Below the pieces are notes generated by a model, which made no database searches, was not told where the DNA came from, and saw only the letters and a program-made list of their open reading frames with translations. Below, one piece after another: positions 34,685 to 43,532 of a DNA stretch of 64,000 bases (position 1 is its first letter; each line of letters opens with the position of its first letter). The position numbers and the translations under genes were made by a program. The stretch comes from Citrifermentans bremense (GTDB lineage: Bacteria; Desulfobacterota; Desulfuromonadia; Geobacterales; Geobacteraceae): NCBI RefSeq assembly GCF_014218275.1, contig NZ_AP023213.1:901001-965000 (forward strand), in the 5' to 3' direction.

Positions 34685-35275
34685 TCAGCGGAGCAGCAGC
34701 GCGAAATTCTGCCAGAGGTTCTTCCCTTCATCGGCGATGCCCCCCGGCAACCCGCCTACCGTGGAGCGCAGTGCCGTGAACTGGATCATGCCCAGAAGGG
34801 TAAGGGCGGTCTCCCGCGGAGAGATCCCCTGCCTCATTTCTCCTTCCTGTATGCCTGCAGCGATAATTCCGGAGATGGTTTCTACATAGCCGTTGATGCG
34901 GGCGGCGAGGGTTTGTGCAATGTCGGGGTGGGCAAGGAGCACGTCTTCGGAAAAGACGAAGCGCGGGATTCCCGGGTGCTCGGCAATCAGCGCGAGGTGA
35001 GAGAAGAAAACAGTTTCCAGCTTTTCAAGCGGCCTTCTGCTCCCGTCGGCAATCGTCGCCGCCTTGCCCATGACCGAACTCCCGATGAAGTCGGCGATGG
35101 CGGAAATGATCTCGTCCTTGCCTTTGAAGTGCCGGTAGATGTTTGCCTCGCTCATGCCGGCTGTTGCGGCTATTGCGGAAATGGTCAGGGAACGGAGCCC
35201 CTTCCTGCCAACGACGTCCAAGGCGGCCTGTATGATCTCTTCTTTCCTGATACGTGTGCTTTTCTTTTCCAGCAT
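34685..35275 (-). CDS. TetR-family repressor of the efflux operon
   Basis: Regulator of 196 residues. The N-terminal TetR helix-turn-helix is at about residues 10-55: IIQAALDVVGRKGLRSLTISAIA then ATAGMSEANIYRHFKGKDEI. The C-terminal ligand-binding part is variable. The start at 35275 has GGAG ten bases upstream; a start at 35326 would fall before the promoter -10 box at 35306-35311 and so cannot be used from that promoter. As first gene of the efflux operon, it probably represses the operon until a toxic ligand binds. Confidence 0.9.
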   Translation of the reverse strand: MLEKKSTRIRKEEIIQAALDVVGRKGLRSLTISAIAATAGMSEANIYRHFKGKDEIISAIADFIGSSVMGKAATIADGSRRPLEKLETVFFSHLALIAEHPGIPRFVFSEDVLLAHPDIAQTLAARINGYVETISGIIAAGIQEGEMRQGISPRETALTLLGMIQFTALRSTVGGLPGGIADEGKNLWQNFALLLR

Positions 35276-35305
35276 TGCCGCCACTCCATGTAAATAGACA
35301 TTCAC

Positions 35306-35335
35306 ATCATATTTCCTTGCCTGCACTCAAGTCAA
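35306..35335 (-). promoter_or_regulatory. Promoter of the TetR-efflux operon
   Basis: TTGACT, 18 bases, TATGAT on the minus strand, 30 bases upstream of the TetR start. The stretch AATGTCTATTTACAT just after the -10 is a possible operator. Confidence 0.75.
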
Positions 35336-35374
35336 GCTAGAAATTGATAGTGGCCCAAGGAGCGTCGCACGCGG

Positions 35375-35435
35375 ATTACGCGGATCTAAAACCGATAACT
35401 TCAGATAAACCTCTTTAAGATGTTATCCGCGTAAT
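35375..35435. repeat. Inverted repeat ATTACGCGGAT / ATCCGCGTAAT
   Basis: Perfect 11-base arms separated by 39 bases, between the TetR promoter and the HD gene. It resembles interspersed GCGGATTACGCGGAT repeats. Confidence 0.75.
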
Positions 35436-35449
35436 GTCCCACCTTCAGA

Positions 35450-36025
35450 TCACTTGAACCACCCTTTTCGATGCTCTTCATCGAGACGTTCTTTTAAGAA
35501 CTCCCACATCGCCGGGCATCCGGCTTCGATCGGGGGACCGATTTTTTCGACCACTCGCTCGTAGCTGATGCCGTTTTCCCGCCAGCTCTGGCCGTTGTTG
35601 GCGAGGTTCAACAGCGGCGGCATGGCGCGGTCTGCGGCGTGGGCGAAGCGTGCTTCCGGGGTCGCCGCCTCTTCGAACTCCAGCCACAACTCCAGGAACT
35701 GGGAGCGCTGCGGTTCCTGCACCAGGCCAAAGATCCGCTTCACCGCTTCCAACTCTGCCGCCTTGCGCTCCTCCCACCCCTCGGTGGCATAGACGATGGT
35801 GTCGCCGGTATCTATCTCCCCGATATCGTGTACGAGAAGCATGGCGACGACGCGCTGGATGTCTATGGGAGTCGCGGCATATGGCTCGAGAGAATAGGCG
35901 AGCATGGCGATCTGCCAACTGTGCTCTGCGGAGTTCTCGTTGCGGTCGCTCCCCTTTGACCGGCTTTGGCGGGTTACGCTTTTCAGTTTGTCCAGTTCCA
36001 GTATGAAGTCGACGATCTGTTGCAT
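35450..36025 (-). CDS. HD-domain phosphohydrolase (YfbR/HDDC2-like)
   Basis: Cytoplasmic metal-dependent phosphohydrolase of 191 residues. The HD signature includes NSAEHSWQIAMLAYSL (first histidine near residue 34) and LLVHDIGEIDTGDTI (HD pair near residue 66), with a later aspartate in AHAADRAMPPLLNLANNG. This is the pattern of YfbR-type 5'-deoxynucleotidases and human HDDC2, which remove phosphate from deoxynucleoside monophosphates. Conserved EGWEERKAAELEAVKRIF adds support. It lies 55 bases downstream of the ketopantoate reductase-like gene on the same strand. Confidence 0.87.
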   Translation of the reverse strand: MQQIVDFILELDKLKSVTRQSRSKGSDRNENSAEHSWQIAMLAYSLEPYAATPIDIQRVVAMLLVHDIGEIDTGDTIVYATEGWEERKAAELEAVKRIFGLVQEPQRSQFLELWLEFEEAATPEARFAHAADRAMPPLLNLANNGQSWRENGISYERVVEKIGPPIEAGCPAMWEFLKERLDEEHRKGWFK

Positions 36026-36080
36026 CTTATATATCCTCTCGCCTTGTTACTGCTGATTAGCTGCGCTGACAGAGAGGCTG

Positions 36081-37004
36081 CTACCTCTGCTGCGATATTT
36101 CGATAAGTTTCAGGTCGTCGAAGAGCTTGCGGTTTACCAGCGTCGGTATGCCGTAACGCTCCCCCAATTCGATGACGGTGCCGGCCAGCATCTCGACTTC
36201 CGTCTTCCTTCCTGCTTCCACGTCCTGCAGCATCGAGGTCTTCCCTTCGGCGCTCAGCGTCGAGAGCACTTGGTACCACTGGCCGATATCATCCTCCGAG
36301 AGGTTCACCTGCTTCGCCACGGCGACGGCTATGACTTCCCTCATGGCCGCATCCATCAGCTCCCTTGCCTCTGCTGACTCTCTCAGCGCGCCGTAGGTTG
36401 CTCCGAGGACGGCGGAGACCTGGTTGACCCCGACGTTGATCATGTACTTGAACCAGAGGCTGCGGACCATGTCGGGCGGGATTTCGTGGGCGATGCCGGC
36501 CCGTTGGAAAAGGGCGCTGATGCTGCGCACCCGCTCGGTCGACGCTTTGTTCTCCCGCTCCCCGAACAGGATGCGCCCGAGGTTCTTGTAGCTCACGGCG
36601 CCACCTTCCCTCACCGCGTCTATTCCCAAGGACAAGCCATAGAGCACCTTCTCCATTCCGAAGGCAGCCCCGATGCGCTCCTCGCTGTCGATGCCGTTCA
36701 TTACCGAGAGGATGACCGTCTCAGGCCCCACCGCCTTTCTCATATCGGCGATCGCTTCGTCGAGCTGGTGGTGCTTCACAGCCACTATGACGAGCTCTGC
36801 AGGCGTTGCTTCTTCCGGCTTCACAACTTCTATCGCATGGCGCTTGCCGTTTACTGTGACCCCGTCCTTTTTCAGCCTGTCATAACGCTTGCCGCCTGCT
36901 ACAAAGTAGACGCAGTCCGGGTACATCTCGAAGAGGAGGCTCCCGTAAACCGCGCCTAGCGCCCCCGCCCCGATGATGGCTGTCTTGTTGTTTGATTCGT
37001 TCAT
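36081..37004 (-). CDS. Ketopantoate reductase family protein
   Basis: NADPH-dependent reductase of 307 residues related to PanE, which reduces 2-dehydropantoate in coenzyme A synthesis. The nucleotide-binding motif is IIGAGALGAVYGSLL near residue 10. The PanE-type lysine and asparagine region AVKHHQLDEA and SVMNGIDSEERI follow, then the C-terminal helical domain with KYMINVGVNQVSAVLGATYG and the conserved TSMLQDVEAGRKTEVEMLAG. The start at 37004 is preferred over 37043, as the longer N-terminus is out of register with the Rossmann fold. Several paralogues of PanE act on other ketoacids, so the symbol is withheld. Confidence 0.88.
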   Translation of the reverse strand: MNESNNKTAIIGAGALGAVYGSLLFEMYPDCVYFVAGGKRYDRLKKDGVTVNGKRHAIEVVKPEEATPAELVIVAVKHHQLDEAIADMRKAVGPETVILSVMNGIDSEERIGAAFGMEKVLYGLSLGIDAVREGGAVSYKNLGRILFGERENKASTERVRSISALFQRAGIAHEIPPDMVRSLWFKYMINVGVNQVSAVLGATYGALRESAEARELMDAAMREVIAVAVAKQVNLSEDDIGQWYQVLSTLSAEGKTSMLQDVEAGRKTEVEMLAGTVIELGERYGIPTLVNRKLFDDLKLIEISQQR

Positions 37005-37105
37005 ACGCCGCCTCTGGATCTGGAAGGATTCCTGCGGCGCCAATGTGTCACAGGTGTAGTGCCCTCGTCAACGTCGGACAGGTCTTCGGGGCATTGCCCG
37101 GTCAT

Positions 37106-37133
37106 TTGACCTCCATACTTTGCCGGGTATTTT
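37106..37133 (+). promoter_or_regulatory. Promoter-like block of the decayed cassette copy
   Basis: TTGACC, 16 bases, TATTTT, matching the block at 20550-20577 (TTTGACCTCCAT..TTTGCCGGGTAT). Confidence 0.65.
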
Positions 37134-37171
37134 TTTAACGTATCTTAATTTTTTTTAAAGTTGGAGGAGGT

Positions 37172-37489
37172 ATGGACATCCGCCAGGAAAAAATGGAACA
37201 ACTGGCACGTATAGCGTTCGTGAAGAAAATTGCTGAGATCTTGATTTCAACAGAAGCCGTCTCGCGGGACAAAGACTTCAGCACCCTTTGCATCGATGTG
37301 GCGCGGGTTGTGGACGAAGCTGAGGAACACGGGATAAGGACGGAGCGATTGTTGGGGATGTACACTCATCCTGCGCCTGGGCGACAGGGTCAATCCCTAT
37401 GACCTCCCCGAGTATGTCGCGATTCTCGATGATGCTTCCCTGCCTGAGGCCGACAGGGCCCACCTGTTACAGATGATCCGCATAGGCGT
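37172..37489 (+). pseudogene. Decayed copy of the lipase-cassette small gene
   Basis: Begins MDIRQEKMEQLARIAFVKKI with a GGAGGAGG ribosome binding site, closely matching the intact gene at 20612. After the codons for LLGMY one extra base (TACACTCATCC in place of TACGTCCTCC) shifts the frame. The rest, RLGDRVNPYDLPEYVAILDD to LLQMIRIG, continues in another frame. The stop of the intact gene is lost and the frame runs on into lipase remnants. Confidence 0.85.
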
Positions 37490-37650
37490 TGTTGTCGGGA
37501 ACGTTGTGGCAACATTCGAGGAATTAAGAACCCAAGAAGATAACCTGTCTTTCAAACTCAAAAAAAGAAAGGCAATCAGGGAGTACCGCGTCCTTTTGGA
37601 CACGACGGACCCTACGGAAGAGGCTGGATCTGCTTACATCAAGTTTGGCG
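37490..37650 (+). pseudogene. 5' remnant of a second lipase-like gene
   Basis: Encodes VVVGNVVATFEELRTQEDN and KKRKAIREYRVLLDTTDPTE, matching residues 8-53 of the intact protein (GELQAPED, KKRQAIREYNALLDRTDPTE). All of the catalytic region is missing: the GxSxG elbow, oxyanion strand and histidine. The match stops near ‘EEAGSAYIKF’. Confidence 0.85.
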
Positions 37651-37776
37651 GGGGCTGTGGCCACCAGGGAGGTCATCCTGAGCAAAGTGCTCGACCCTGA
37701 GGATGTGCGCTACAGAAAGCTTGGTCGCTGCCCGCAACGTGAAATGCCAGTCAAGAGGCTGCTGATGGCGTGTTAA
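37651..37776 (+). pseudogene. 3' remnant of a second ankyrin immunity-like gene
   Basis: Frame reading AVATREVILSKVLDPEDVR to a TAA at 37774. It matches the C-terminal TMRELILSKLRDPEDRR of the intact ankyrin lipoprotein. A deletion of about 1.9 kb relative to the intact cassette thus joins the lipase 5' end to the ankyrin 3' end. Confidence 0.75.
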
Positions 37777-37918
37777 ATTGTTTTAACTATATCTTTCTTG
37801 CATATAAGTAAAATTTCATAGTAAATTTTTATATCAAATTCTCCCCCTGTATGCCGAAGACAAGAGGAGTACTGTAAGTATCGTCTAAACAGTGCTGCAG
37901 CGTCTGCCAGGAGCTGTC

Positions 37919-40534
37919 ATGGATCGGTTTCTCTCGCTTAATCTGCGCACCCAGATGATGATCATGATCCTGCTGATGGCCATAGGATCCATGGGCATCA
38001 TCCTATATTCCGCCCAGAGACAGCGTGAGGCCGACTTCCGAGAAGCTGCACACCTCTCCTTGAACCTCGCCACCGCGGTGCATAACGACCAGAAAGTGCT
38101 GTTGTCGGGCGCAGAACAGCTCCTTGCCACCCTTTCCTACGTCGAGGCGGTAAGGCTAAGGGATGTCCCCGAGGTGAACCGGATCCTCGCAGGATTACTG
38201 AAAAAATCTCCCCAGATCAGCAATCTCCTCATCATAGCTCCCGACGGAAACGTCTGGGCCTCGGCCCTGCCGATTCACAAACCGATAAAAGCCGCTGAGA
38301 GGAGGTTCTTCCAAGCCGCCCTGCGAAGCGGCCGCTTCTCTTCGGGGGAGTACACCATAGGGAAGGTCCTCTCCAAACCGACCCTGAGCTTCGGCTATCC
38401 AATACTGGACCAGCAGGGAAAGGTCCAGGACGTCGCGGTGGCTGCCTTCACCCTCGCCAACTACGATACGCTGCTAACCTCCCGCAATCTCCCCCCCAAC
38501 ACCTCTCTTTTGCTGCTGGACCATGAAGGAACCATCCTCTACGGCAACAAAGCCCGGGAACTGGTCGGCAAAAAGGACAGGCCCGACCTCTTCGCTTCCA
38601 TGAAAGAGGGGGAACAGGGGACCTTTATCGCCAGGAACAACAGCGGCATCAAGAAGGTCACCGCTTACCGCAAGGTTTACCTCAAGGGGGAGAGTGAACC
38701 TTACATGTACGTCCGCACCGGCATCGACGAGGAGTGGGTGGTCAAGAAGACATCGCTGCCGCTGATGATGAACATCGCCGTCATGGGGGCGATAGTGCTG
38801 CTCACGGCACTGATGGCGCTGTACATCAGCAAGCGGGCGATACTGGACAAGGTGAGGGCGCTGAGAGTGGCGGCCCAGAAGATCTCTGCGGGCGACCTCA
38901 CCGTGCGCGTGAACCACTGCGTCGCCGGAGGGGAGCTGGGCGAGCTTGGCACAGCGTTCGACGGCATGGCTCAGCAGCTGTCGGTCGACATCGAGAGGAG
39001 AAAGCGAGCCGAGGCTGAAGCTCTGGCCAAGGGGGAAGAGCTGGACCGCTATTTCAACAACAGCCTGGACCTGCTCTGCATTGCCGACACGGGGGGGCGC
39101 TTCCGGCGGTTGAACCCGGCCTGGGAAACGGCTCTGGGCTTTCCCCTGGAGCGGCTCGTGGGGCAGAACTTCCTGGACCTGGTCCATCCGGACGACGTCT
39201 CCGCCACCGCCGATGCGGTCGCGACACTGGAAAGGAGAGGGGATATCCAGAGTTTCACCAACCGCTTCCTGCACGCCGACGGCTCCTACCGCTCCATCGA
39301 GTGGCACTCGGTGCGCCCTGATGGGAACATCATCTATGGCACCGCCCGGGACGTGACCGAAAAGGTCAAGGCCGAAGAGGAAAAGCTCCAGCTCGAACGC
39401 CAGCTCCTGCACGCGCAGAAGCTGGAGAGCCTCGGTGTCCTTGCCGGCGGGATAGCGCACGACTTCAACAACATCCTGATGGCCATCATGGGCAACGCCG
39501 AACTCGCCCTGATGCGTATCAACAAGGAGTCCCCCGCGGTGGACAACCTGCAGAAAATCGAGCAGGCATCCACCCGCGCCGCCGATCTGGCCCGGCAGAT
39601 GCTCGCCTACTCCGGGAAGGGGAAATTCGTGGTTGAGAACATCGACCTGAACCGCCTGTTGCAGGAGATGCTTCACATGCTCGAGGTGTCCATCTCCAAA
39701 AGGGCTTTATTGAAAATTGACCTCCATCCTTCTCTCCCGCAGATGGAAGCCGACGCCACCCAGATCCGGCAGGTGGTGATGAACCTGGTCATCAACGCCT
39801 CGGAGGCCATCGGCGACGACAACGGTTTCATCTCGATCAAGACCTCCAGCCTTAAGTGCGACCGCAGCTACCTCAAAAAGGCCTGGCTCGAGGTGGACGT
39901 TCCCGAGGGGGAGTACATCTGCCTCGATGTGAGCGACAACGGTTGCGGCATGGACAGCGCGACCAGGAACCGGATCTTCGATCCTTTCTTCACCACGAAA
40001 TTCACCGGGCGCGGATTGGGCATGGCCGCAGCCCTGGGGATCGTGAGGGGGCATCGCGGGGCCATCATCGTCGACAGCGAGCCAAGGCGCGGGAGCTCCT
40101 TCAGGGTACTTTTCCCCGCGGCCGACAGCACAGCCGATATCTGCGAGGCGGTCAGCAGCCAGGAGAGCTGGAAGGGGAGCGGGACCCTGCTGCTTGTGGA
40201 CGACGAGGACGCGGTGCGCGGCATCGCCTCGGAGATGCTGCAGCAATTGGGGTTCAACCTTTTGACCGCCTCAGACGGCAGGACCGCCATCGAGCTCTTT
40301 GCGGCCAACCCCCAGGTCGGCATCGTCCTTCTCGACCTCACCATGCCGCACATGGACGGCGAGCGCTGCCTGGTGGAGCTGCAAAAGATAAGACCGGACG
40401 TGAAAGTCGTGATGTCTAGCGGGTACACCGAGTACGAGGTGACGCGAAAACTGAGCGGAAAACAGCTGGCCGGCTTCATCCAGAAGCCGTACCGGCTCAA
40501 CGCGCTGGTGGAGGCGCTGCGGCCGATCGCCTGA
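37919..40534 (+). CDS. Hybrid sensor histidine kinase with Cache, HAMP, PAS and receiver domains
   Basis: Membrane sensor kinase of 871 residues. An N-terminal membrane helix (TQMMIMILLMAIGSMGIILY) is followed by a periplasmic Cache-type sensor (about residues 35-275), a second helix (NIAVMGAIVLLTALMALYI), HAMP (about 300-355), PAS (about 370-480), a HisKA domain with phospho-acceptor His near residue 514 (AGGIAHDFNNILMAI), the ATPase domain (NLVINASEAI, SDNGCGMD, GRGLGMAAALGIV) and a C-terminal receiver with Asp near residue 806 (VLLDLTMPHMDG). The start at 37919 has GGAG upstream. No partner regulator gene is adjacent. The AHDFNN-type kinase with attached receiver is common in deltaproteobacteria. 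The ligand is unknown. Confidence 0.92.
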   Translation: MDRFLSLNLRTQMMIMILLMAIGSMGIILYSAQRQREADFREAAHLSLNLATAVHNDQKVLLSGAEQLLATLSYVEAVRLRDVPEVNRILAGLLKKSPQISNLLIIAPDGNVWASALPIHKPIKAAERRFFQAALRSGRFSSGEYTIGKVLSKPTLSFGYPILDQQGKVQDVAVAAFTLANYDTLLTSRNLPPNTSLLLLDHEGTILYGNKARELVGKKDRPDLFASMKEGEQGTFIARNNSGIKKVTAYRKVYLKGESEPYMYVRTGIDEEWVVKKTSLPLMMNIAVMGAIVLLTALMALYISKRAILDKVRALRVAAQKISAGDLTVRVNHCVAGGELGELGTAFDGMAQQLSVDIERRKRAEAEALAKGEELDRYFNNSLDLLCIADTGGRFRRLNPAWETALGFPLERLVGQNFLDLVHPDDVSATADAVATLERRGDIQSFTNRFLHADGSYRSIEWHSVRPDGNIIYGTARDVTEKVKAEEEKLQLERQLLHAQKLESLGVLAGGIAHDFNNILMAIMGNAELALMRINKESPAVDNLQKIEQASTRAADLARQMLAYSGKGKFVVENIDLNRLLQEMLHMLEVSISKRALLKIDLHPSLPQMEADATQIRQVVMNLVINASEAIGDDNGFISIKTSSLKCDRSYLKKAWLEVDVPEGEYICLDVSDNGCGMDSATRNRIFDPFFTTKFTGRGLGMAAALGIVRGHRGAIIVDSEPRRGSSFRVLFPAADSTADICEAVSSQESWKGSGTLLLVDDEDAVRGIASEMLQQLGFNLLTASDGRTAIELFAANPQVGIVLLDLTMPHMDGERCLVELQKIRPDVKVVMSSGYTEYEVTRKLSGKQLAGFIQKPYRLNALVEALRPIA

Positions 40535-40559
40535 CCCCGTTTGCCCCAGGCGAACCGAG

Positions 40560-40594
40560 ACCCCGGAGAGGACAACCTCCGGGGTTTTTCTTTA
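40560..40594 (+). terminator. Terminator after the hybrid kinase
   Basis: ACCCCGGAG / CTCCGGGGT stem followed by TTTTTCTTT. Confidence 0.85.
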
Positions 40595-40697
40595 TCCGCG
40601 GTTGCCGGATGTGGCCGCCAAGGCGAAGCCAAGGATCGATGAAGCGGCAAGAAGCCCGTAGATATCTGATTTGTTATGGTTAATTTTGCGCTCGATC

Positions 40698-40779
40698 TGT
40701 CGACACTTTTGTGTTGACAGCGGCGGAAAAGGGAGTATTTTGTGGGCCTGTCCGTTGTATACGTTTAGAGGTGTCGACA
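40698..40779 (+). promoter_or_regulatory. Promoter and candidate operators of the GntR regulator gene
   Basis: TTGACA at 40714-40719 and TATTTT at 40736-40741 are 16 bases apart. Three TGTYGACA palindromic sites lie at 40698-40705, 40712-40719 (overlapping the -35) and 40772-40779 (just before the ATG). GTATACGT at 40757-40764 recurs upstream of the CoA-transferase gene. Confidence 0.65.
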
Positions 40780-40783
40780 ATTA

Positions 40784-41470
40784 ATGAAAAACATGCCGAT
40801 AGAGTCCGACCCCGCAACACTCAGCTTGTCCGACCGCATTTTCGAGCAGCTGCAAACCGCCATCGTGAAGGGCGAGATGCCGTCGGGGAGCAAGATCTCG
40901 GAGCCGGAACTGGCGAAGAGCTACGGCATCAGCCGGGGAACCCTGCGGGAGGCGCTGAGCCGCCTGGAGGAGCGCTACCTCGTGGTGCGCTCTCCCAACC
41001 TCGGGGCGCGGGTGGTGACGCTCACCTATGAAGAGCTGGTCGACATCTACCAGATCCGGGAGGCGCTGGGGGGGATGGCCTGCGGGCTTGCCGCGGAGCA
41101 TATGACCGCTGAGGAGATCGACGACCTCAAGCGGCTTTTGGACGAGCACGAAAAAAACATAAACGAGAACAAGGGACTCTCCTACTATCAGCAGGAGGGC
41201 GAGTTCGATTTCCACTACCGCATCCTCCAAGGGAGCCGCAACTCCAAGGTGACCGGCATACTGAAGGGGGGGCTGTACCAGTTGATGCGGATGTACCGCT
41301 ACCAGTTCTCCACCTCGGGGCCGCGCCCCTACCAGGCGCTCAAGGAGCACCGCCGCATCGTGGAGGCGATCGAGGAGCGGGATGCGGAGCTCGCCGATCT
41401 CTTGATGCGCCGCCACATCAGGGCCGCACGGAAGAACATCGACGAGCGGCGCAAAAATTCCAGGGTTTAA
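40784..41470 (+). CDS. GntR-family (FCD) transcriptional regulator
   Basis: Regulator of 228 residues. The winged helix-turn-helix is at about residues 14-80: LSLSDRIFEQLQTAIVKGEMPSG, then ELAKSYGISRGTLREALSRLEER. The C-terminal FCD ligand domain (about 90-220) has metal-type residues in DFHYRILQGSRN and HRRIVEAIEERDAELADLLMRRHI. FadR/PdhR-type regulators of this class respond to carboxylic acids. The gene is followed after 66 bases by a CoA-transferase gene and the two share a GTATACGT site, which points to control of acetate or propionate metabolism. Confidence 0.9.
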   Translation: MKNMPIESDPATLSLSDRIFEQLQTAIVKGEMPSGSKISEPELAKSYGISRGTLREALSRLEERYLVVRSPNLGARVVTLTYEELVDIYQIREALGGMACGLAAEHMTAEEIDDLKRLLDEHEKNINENKGLSYYQQEGEFDFHYRILQGSRNSKVTGILKGGLYQLMRMYRYQFSTSGPRPYQALKEHRRIVEAIEERDAELADLLMRRHIRAARKNIDERRKNSRV

Positions 41471-41505
41471 GGGTTGAGCAGTACCTTTTTTTTTGCGCCT
41501 CTGGC

Positions 41506-41513
41506 GTATACGT
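41506..41513 (+). promoter_or_regulatory. GTATACGT operator candidate upstream of the CoA-transferase
   Basis: Same octamer as at 40757-40764 in the GntR gene leader. It lies 24 bases upstream of the CoA-transferase start. Confidence 0.5.
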
Positions 41514-41536
41514 CAAAATCAAACAGGAGGAACGTG

Positions 41537-43186
41537 ATGTCGAACTATGGAACCCTGCAGGACCGCGTGCGCTGCAAGTCGCTGCTGAACAAGGTGATGT
41601 CCCCAGAACAGACCGTCGGATTCTTCAAGGACGGGATGAACCTCGGCTGGTCCGGCTTCACCCCCGCCGGCTATCCGAAGGCGGTCCCCATCGCCCTGGC
41701 CGACCATGTCGAGAAGAACGGGCTGCAAGGAAAACTGAGGTTCAACCTCTTCATCGGCGCCTCCGTCGGCGCCGAGACCGAAGACCGCTGGGCAACTCTG
41801 GACATGATCGACCGCCGCTGGCCCTACCAGACCGGGAAGAACATCGCCGCCGGGATCAACGCCGGCCGCATCCGCATGGGCGACAAGCACCTCTCCCTGT
41901 TCGCCCAGGATCTGGGCTACGGCTTCTACACCAAGGACACCCCGAGCGGCAAGCTCGACCTCGCCATCATCGAGGTCTCGGCCGTCACCGAGGACGGCGG
42001 GCTGGTGCTGACCTCTTCCTGCGGCGTCGTCCCCGAGATCCTGATGATCTGCGACAAGATCATCCTGGAGGTGAACACCGGCCAGCCCTCCTTCGAGGGG
42101 ATGCATGACATCGTGGTCTGCAACCACCCCCCCAAGCGCCAGATCCTGGGGATCACCAGCGCCGGCGAGCGCATCGGCAGCACCTATGTCCCCTGCGACC
42201 CCAGCAAGGTGATCGCCGTCGTCGAGTCTAAGCACCGCGACAAGGGGCGCGCCTTCTCCGAGCAGGACGACACCTCCGAGGCGATCGCGAACAACATCAT
42301 CGACTTCTTCACCCACGAGGTGAAGGCGGGGCGCCTGCCCAAAAACCTCCTGCCGCTGCAGTCGGGGGTCGGTTCCATCGCCAACGCGGTCATCGGCGGC
42401 CTGGCCAAGGGCCCGTTCCAGAACCTCACCGTCTACACCGAGGTGCTGCAGGACACCATGCTCGACCTCTTCGATTCCGGCAAGCTGGACATGGCTTCCT
42501 CCTGCTCGCTGTCGCTCTCCGAGACCCCGGGCTTCCCGCGCTTCTTCGACAACATGGAGAAGTACTTCGACAAGATCGTGCTGCGCCCGCTCTCCATCTC
42601 CAACGCCCCCGAGCCGATCCGTCGCTTGGGGTGCATCGCGATGAACACCCCGGTCGAGATCGACATCTACGCGCACGCGAACTCGACGCTGGTCGGGGGC
42701 ACCCGCATGATCAACGGCCTGGGCGGCTCCGGCGACTTCCTCAGGAACGGGTTCCTGAAGATCATGCACACCCCGTCCTCCCGCCCCTCGAAGATCGATC
42801 CCAACGGCATCTCCTGCGTGGTCCCGCACTGCTCGCATATCGACCACACCGAGCACGACCTCGACTGCGTGGTCACCGAGCAGGGTCTTGCCGACCTGCG
42901 CGGCATGGCGCCGAAAGAGCGTGCCCGCCGCATCATCGAGAAGTGCGCGCACCCCGACTACAAGCCGATTCTCACCGAGTACCTCGACATCGCCGAGAAG
43001 CAGTGCCTCGCTAAGGGCGTCGGTCACGAGCCGCAGCTTTGGGACCGCGCCTTCAAGATGCACCTGAACCTTGCCGCGAACGGCACCATGAAGATCAAGA
43101 ACTGGGACATGAAGGTCGACCTCTGCGACGCGGCGGCCGAGCGCCCGGTGCGCCAGCCGAGCATCGGCGACTCCGCCGCAGTTTAG
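41537..43186 (+). CDS. Succinyl-CoA:acetate CoA-transferase-like protein
   Basis: Acetyl-CoA hydrolase/transferase family protein of 549 residues. In Geobacter, paralogues of this type transfer CoA between succinyl-CoA and acetate and so both activate acetate and close the TCA cycle. The N-terminal domain is recognisable at GMNLGWSGFTPAGYPKAVP and the catalytic glutamate sits in TVYTEVLQDTM near residue 301. The CoA-binding loops GVGSIANAVIGG and MINGLGGSGDFLRNG follow. The start at 41537 has CAGGAGGAA upstream; the longer frame from 41474 begins inside a T-run. The upstream GntR gene is probably its regulator. A Cat1-like succinyl-CoA:CoA-transferase is the closest alternative. Confidence 0.9.
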   Translation: MSNYGTLQDRVRCKSLLNKVMSPEQTVGFFKDGMNLGWSGFTPAGYPKAVPIALADHVEKNGLQGKLRFNLFIGASVGAETEDRWATLDMIDRRWPYQTGKNIAAGINAGRIRMGDKHLSLFAQDLGYGFYTKDTPSGKLDLAIIEVSAVTEDGGLVLTSSCGVVPEILMICDKIILEVNTGQPSFEGMHDIVVCNHPPKRQILGITSAGERIGSTYVPCDPSKVIAVVESKHRDKGRAFSEQDDTSEAIANNIIDFFTHEVKAGRLPKNLLPLQSGVGSIANAVIGGLAKGPFQNLTVYTEVLQDTMLDLFDSGKLDMASSCSLSLSETPGFPRFFDNMEKYFDKIVLRPLSISNAPEPIRRLGCIAMNTPVEIDIYAHANSTLVGGTRMINGLGGSGDFLRNGFLKIMHTPSSRPSKIDPNGISCVVPHCSHIDHTEHDLDCVVTEQGLADLRGMAPKERARRIIEKCAHPDYKPILTEYLDIAEKQCLAKGVGHEPQLWDRAFKMHLNLAANGTMKIKNWDMKVDLCDAAAERPVRQPSIGDSAAV

Positions 43187-43211
43187 CCACCGGCTGAAAA
43201 TCAGCACCAAG

Positions 43212-43249
43212 GACCCCGGCAGCCGAAAGGCCGCCGGGGTCTTTTTTTT
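43212..43249 (+). terminator. Terminator after the CoA-transferase gene
   Basis: GACCCCGGC / GCCGGGGTC stem followed by eight T residues. Confidence 0.9.
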
Positions 43250-43405
43250 CGAAGGGTCCGCGAAATGGCGGCGATGGGGGGCTATGGCGCAAGGCATGCC
43301 CGGGAAGCGCCGCGCCTCCCGGAGCTGCGGCGATGTTCAGCTTTGTGGCGCGCAGGTGTCAGAAAGTTGAGCAGACGCGACGTTTTTGCGCGCCTGCGCC
43401 GGCCC

Positions 43406-43442
43406 GCCCAGCCGCGCCGGCGCGGGCCAGGCGCGGCTGGGC
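43406..43442. repeat. 13-bp perfect inverted repeat in a GC-rich gap
   Basis: GCCCAGCCGCGCC and its complement flank an 11-base loop. No T-run follows, so it is not a standard terminator. The surrounding stretch (43250-43532) holds no supported gene. Confidence 0.7.
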
Positions 43443-43532
43443 GACGCCGGCGTCAGGTTGGTACGTATCCTGCTATTTCACCAGCATCACTTTAACGGCC
43501 CGGATTTACGGGGCCAGGATTCGAGGGCTGAG

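Noticed and set aside
43265..43532. Frames in the GC-rich gap and the N-terminal extension of the small membrane protein
   Set aside because: Arg/Ala/Pro-rich, cross a perfect hairpin, and lack ribosome binding sites.
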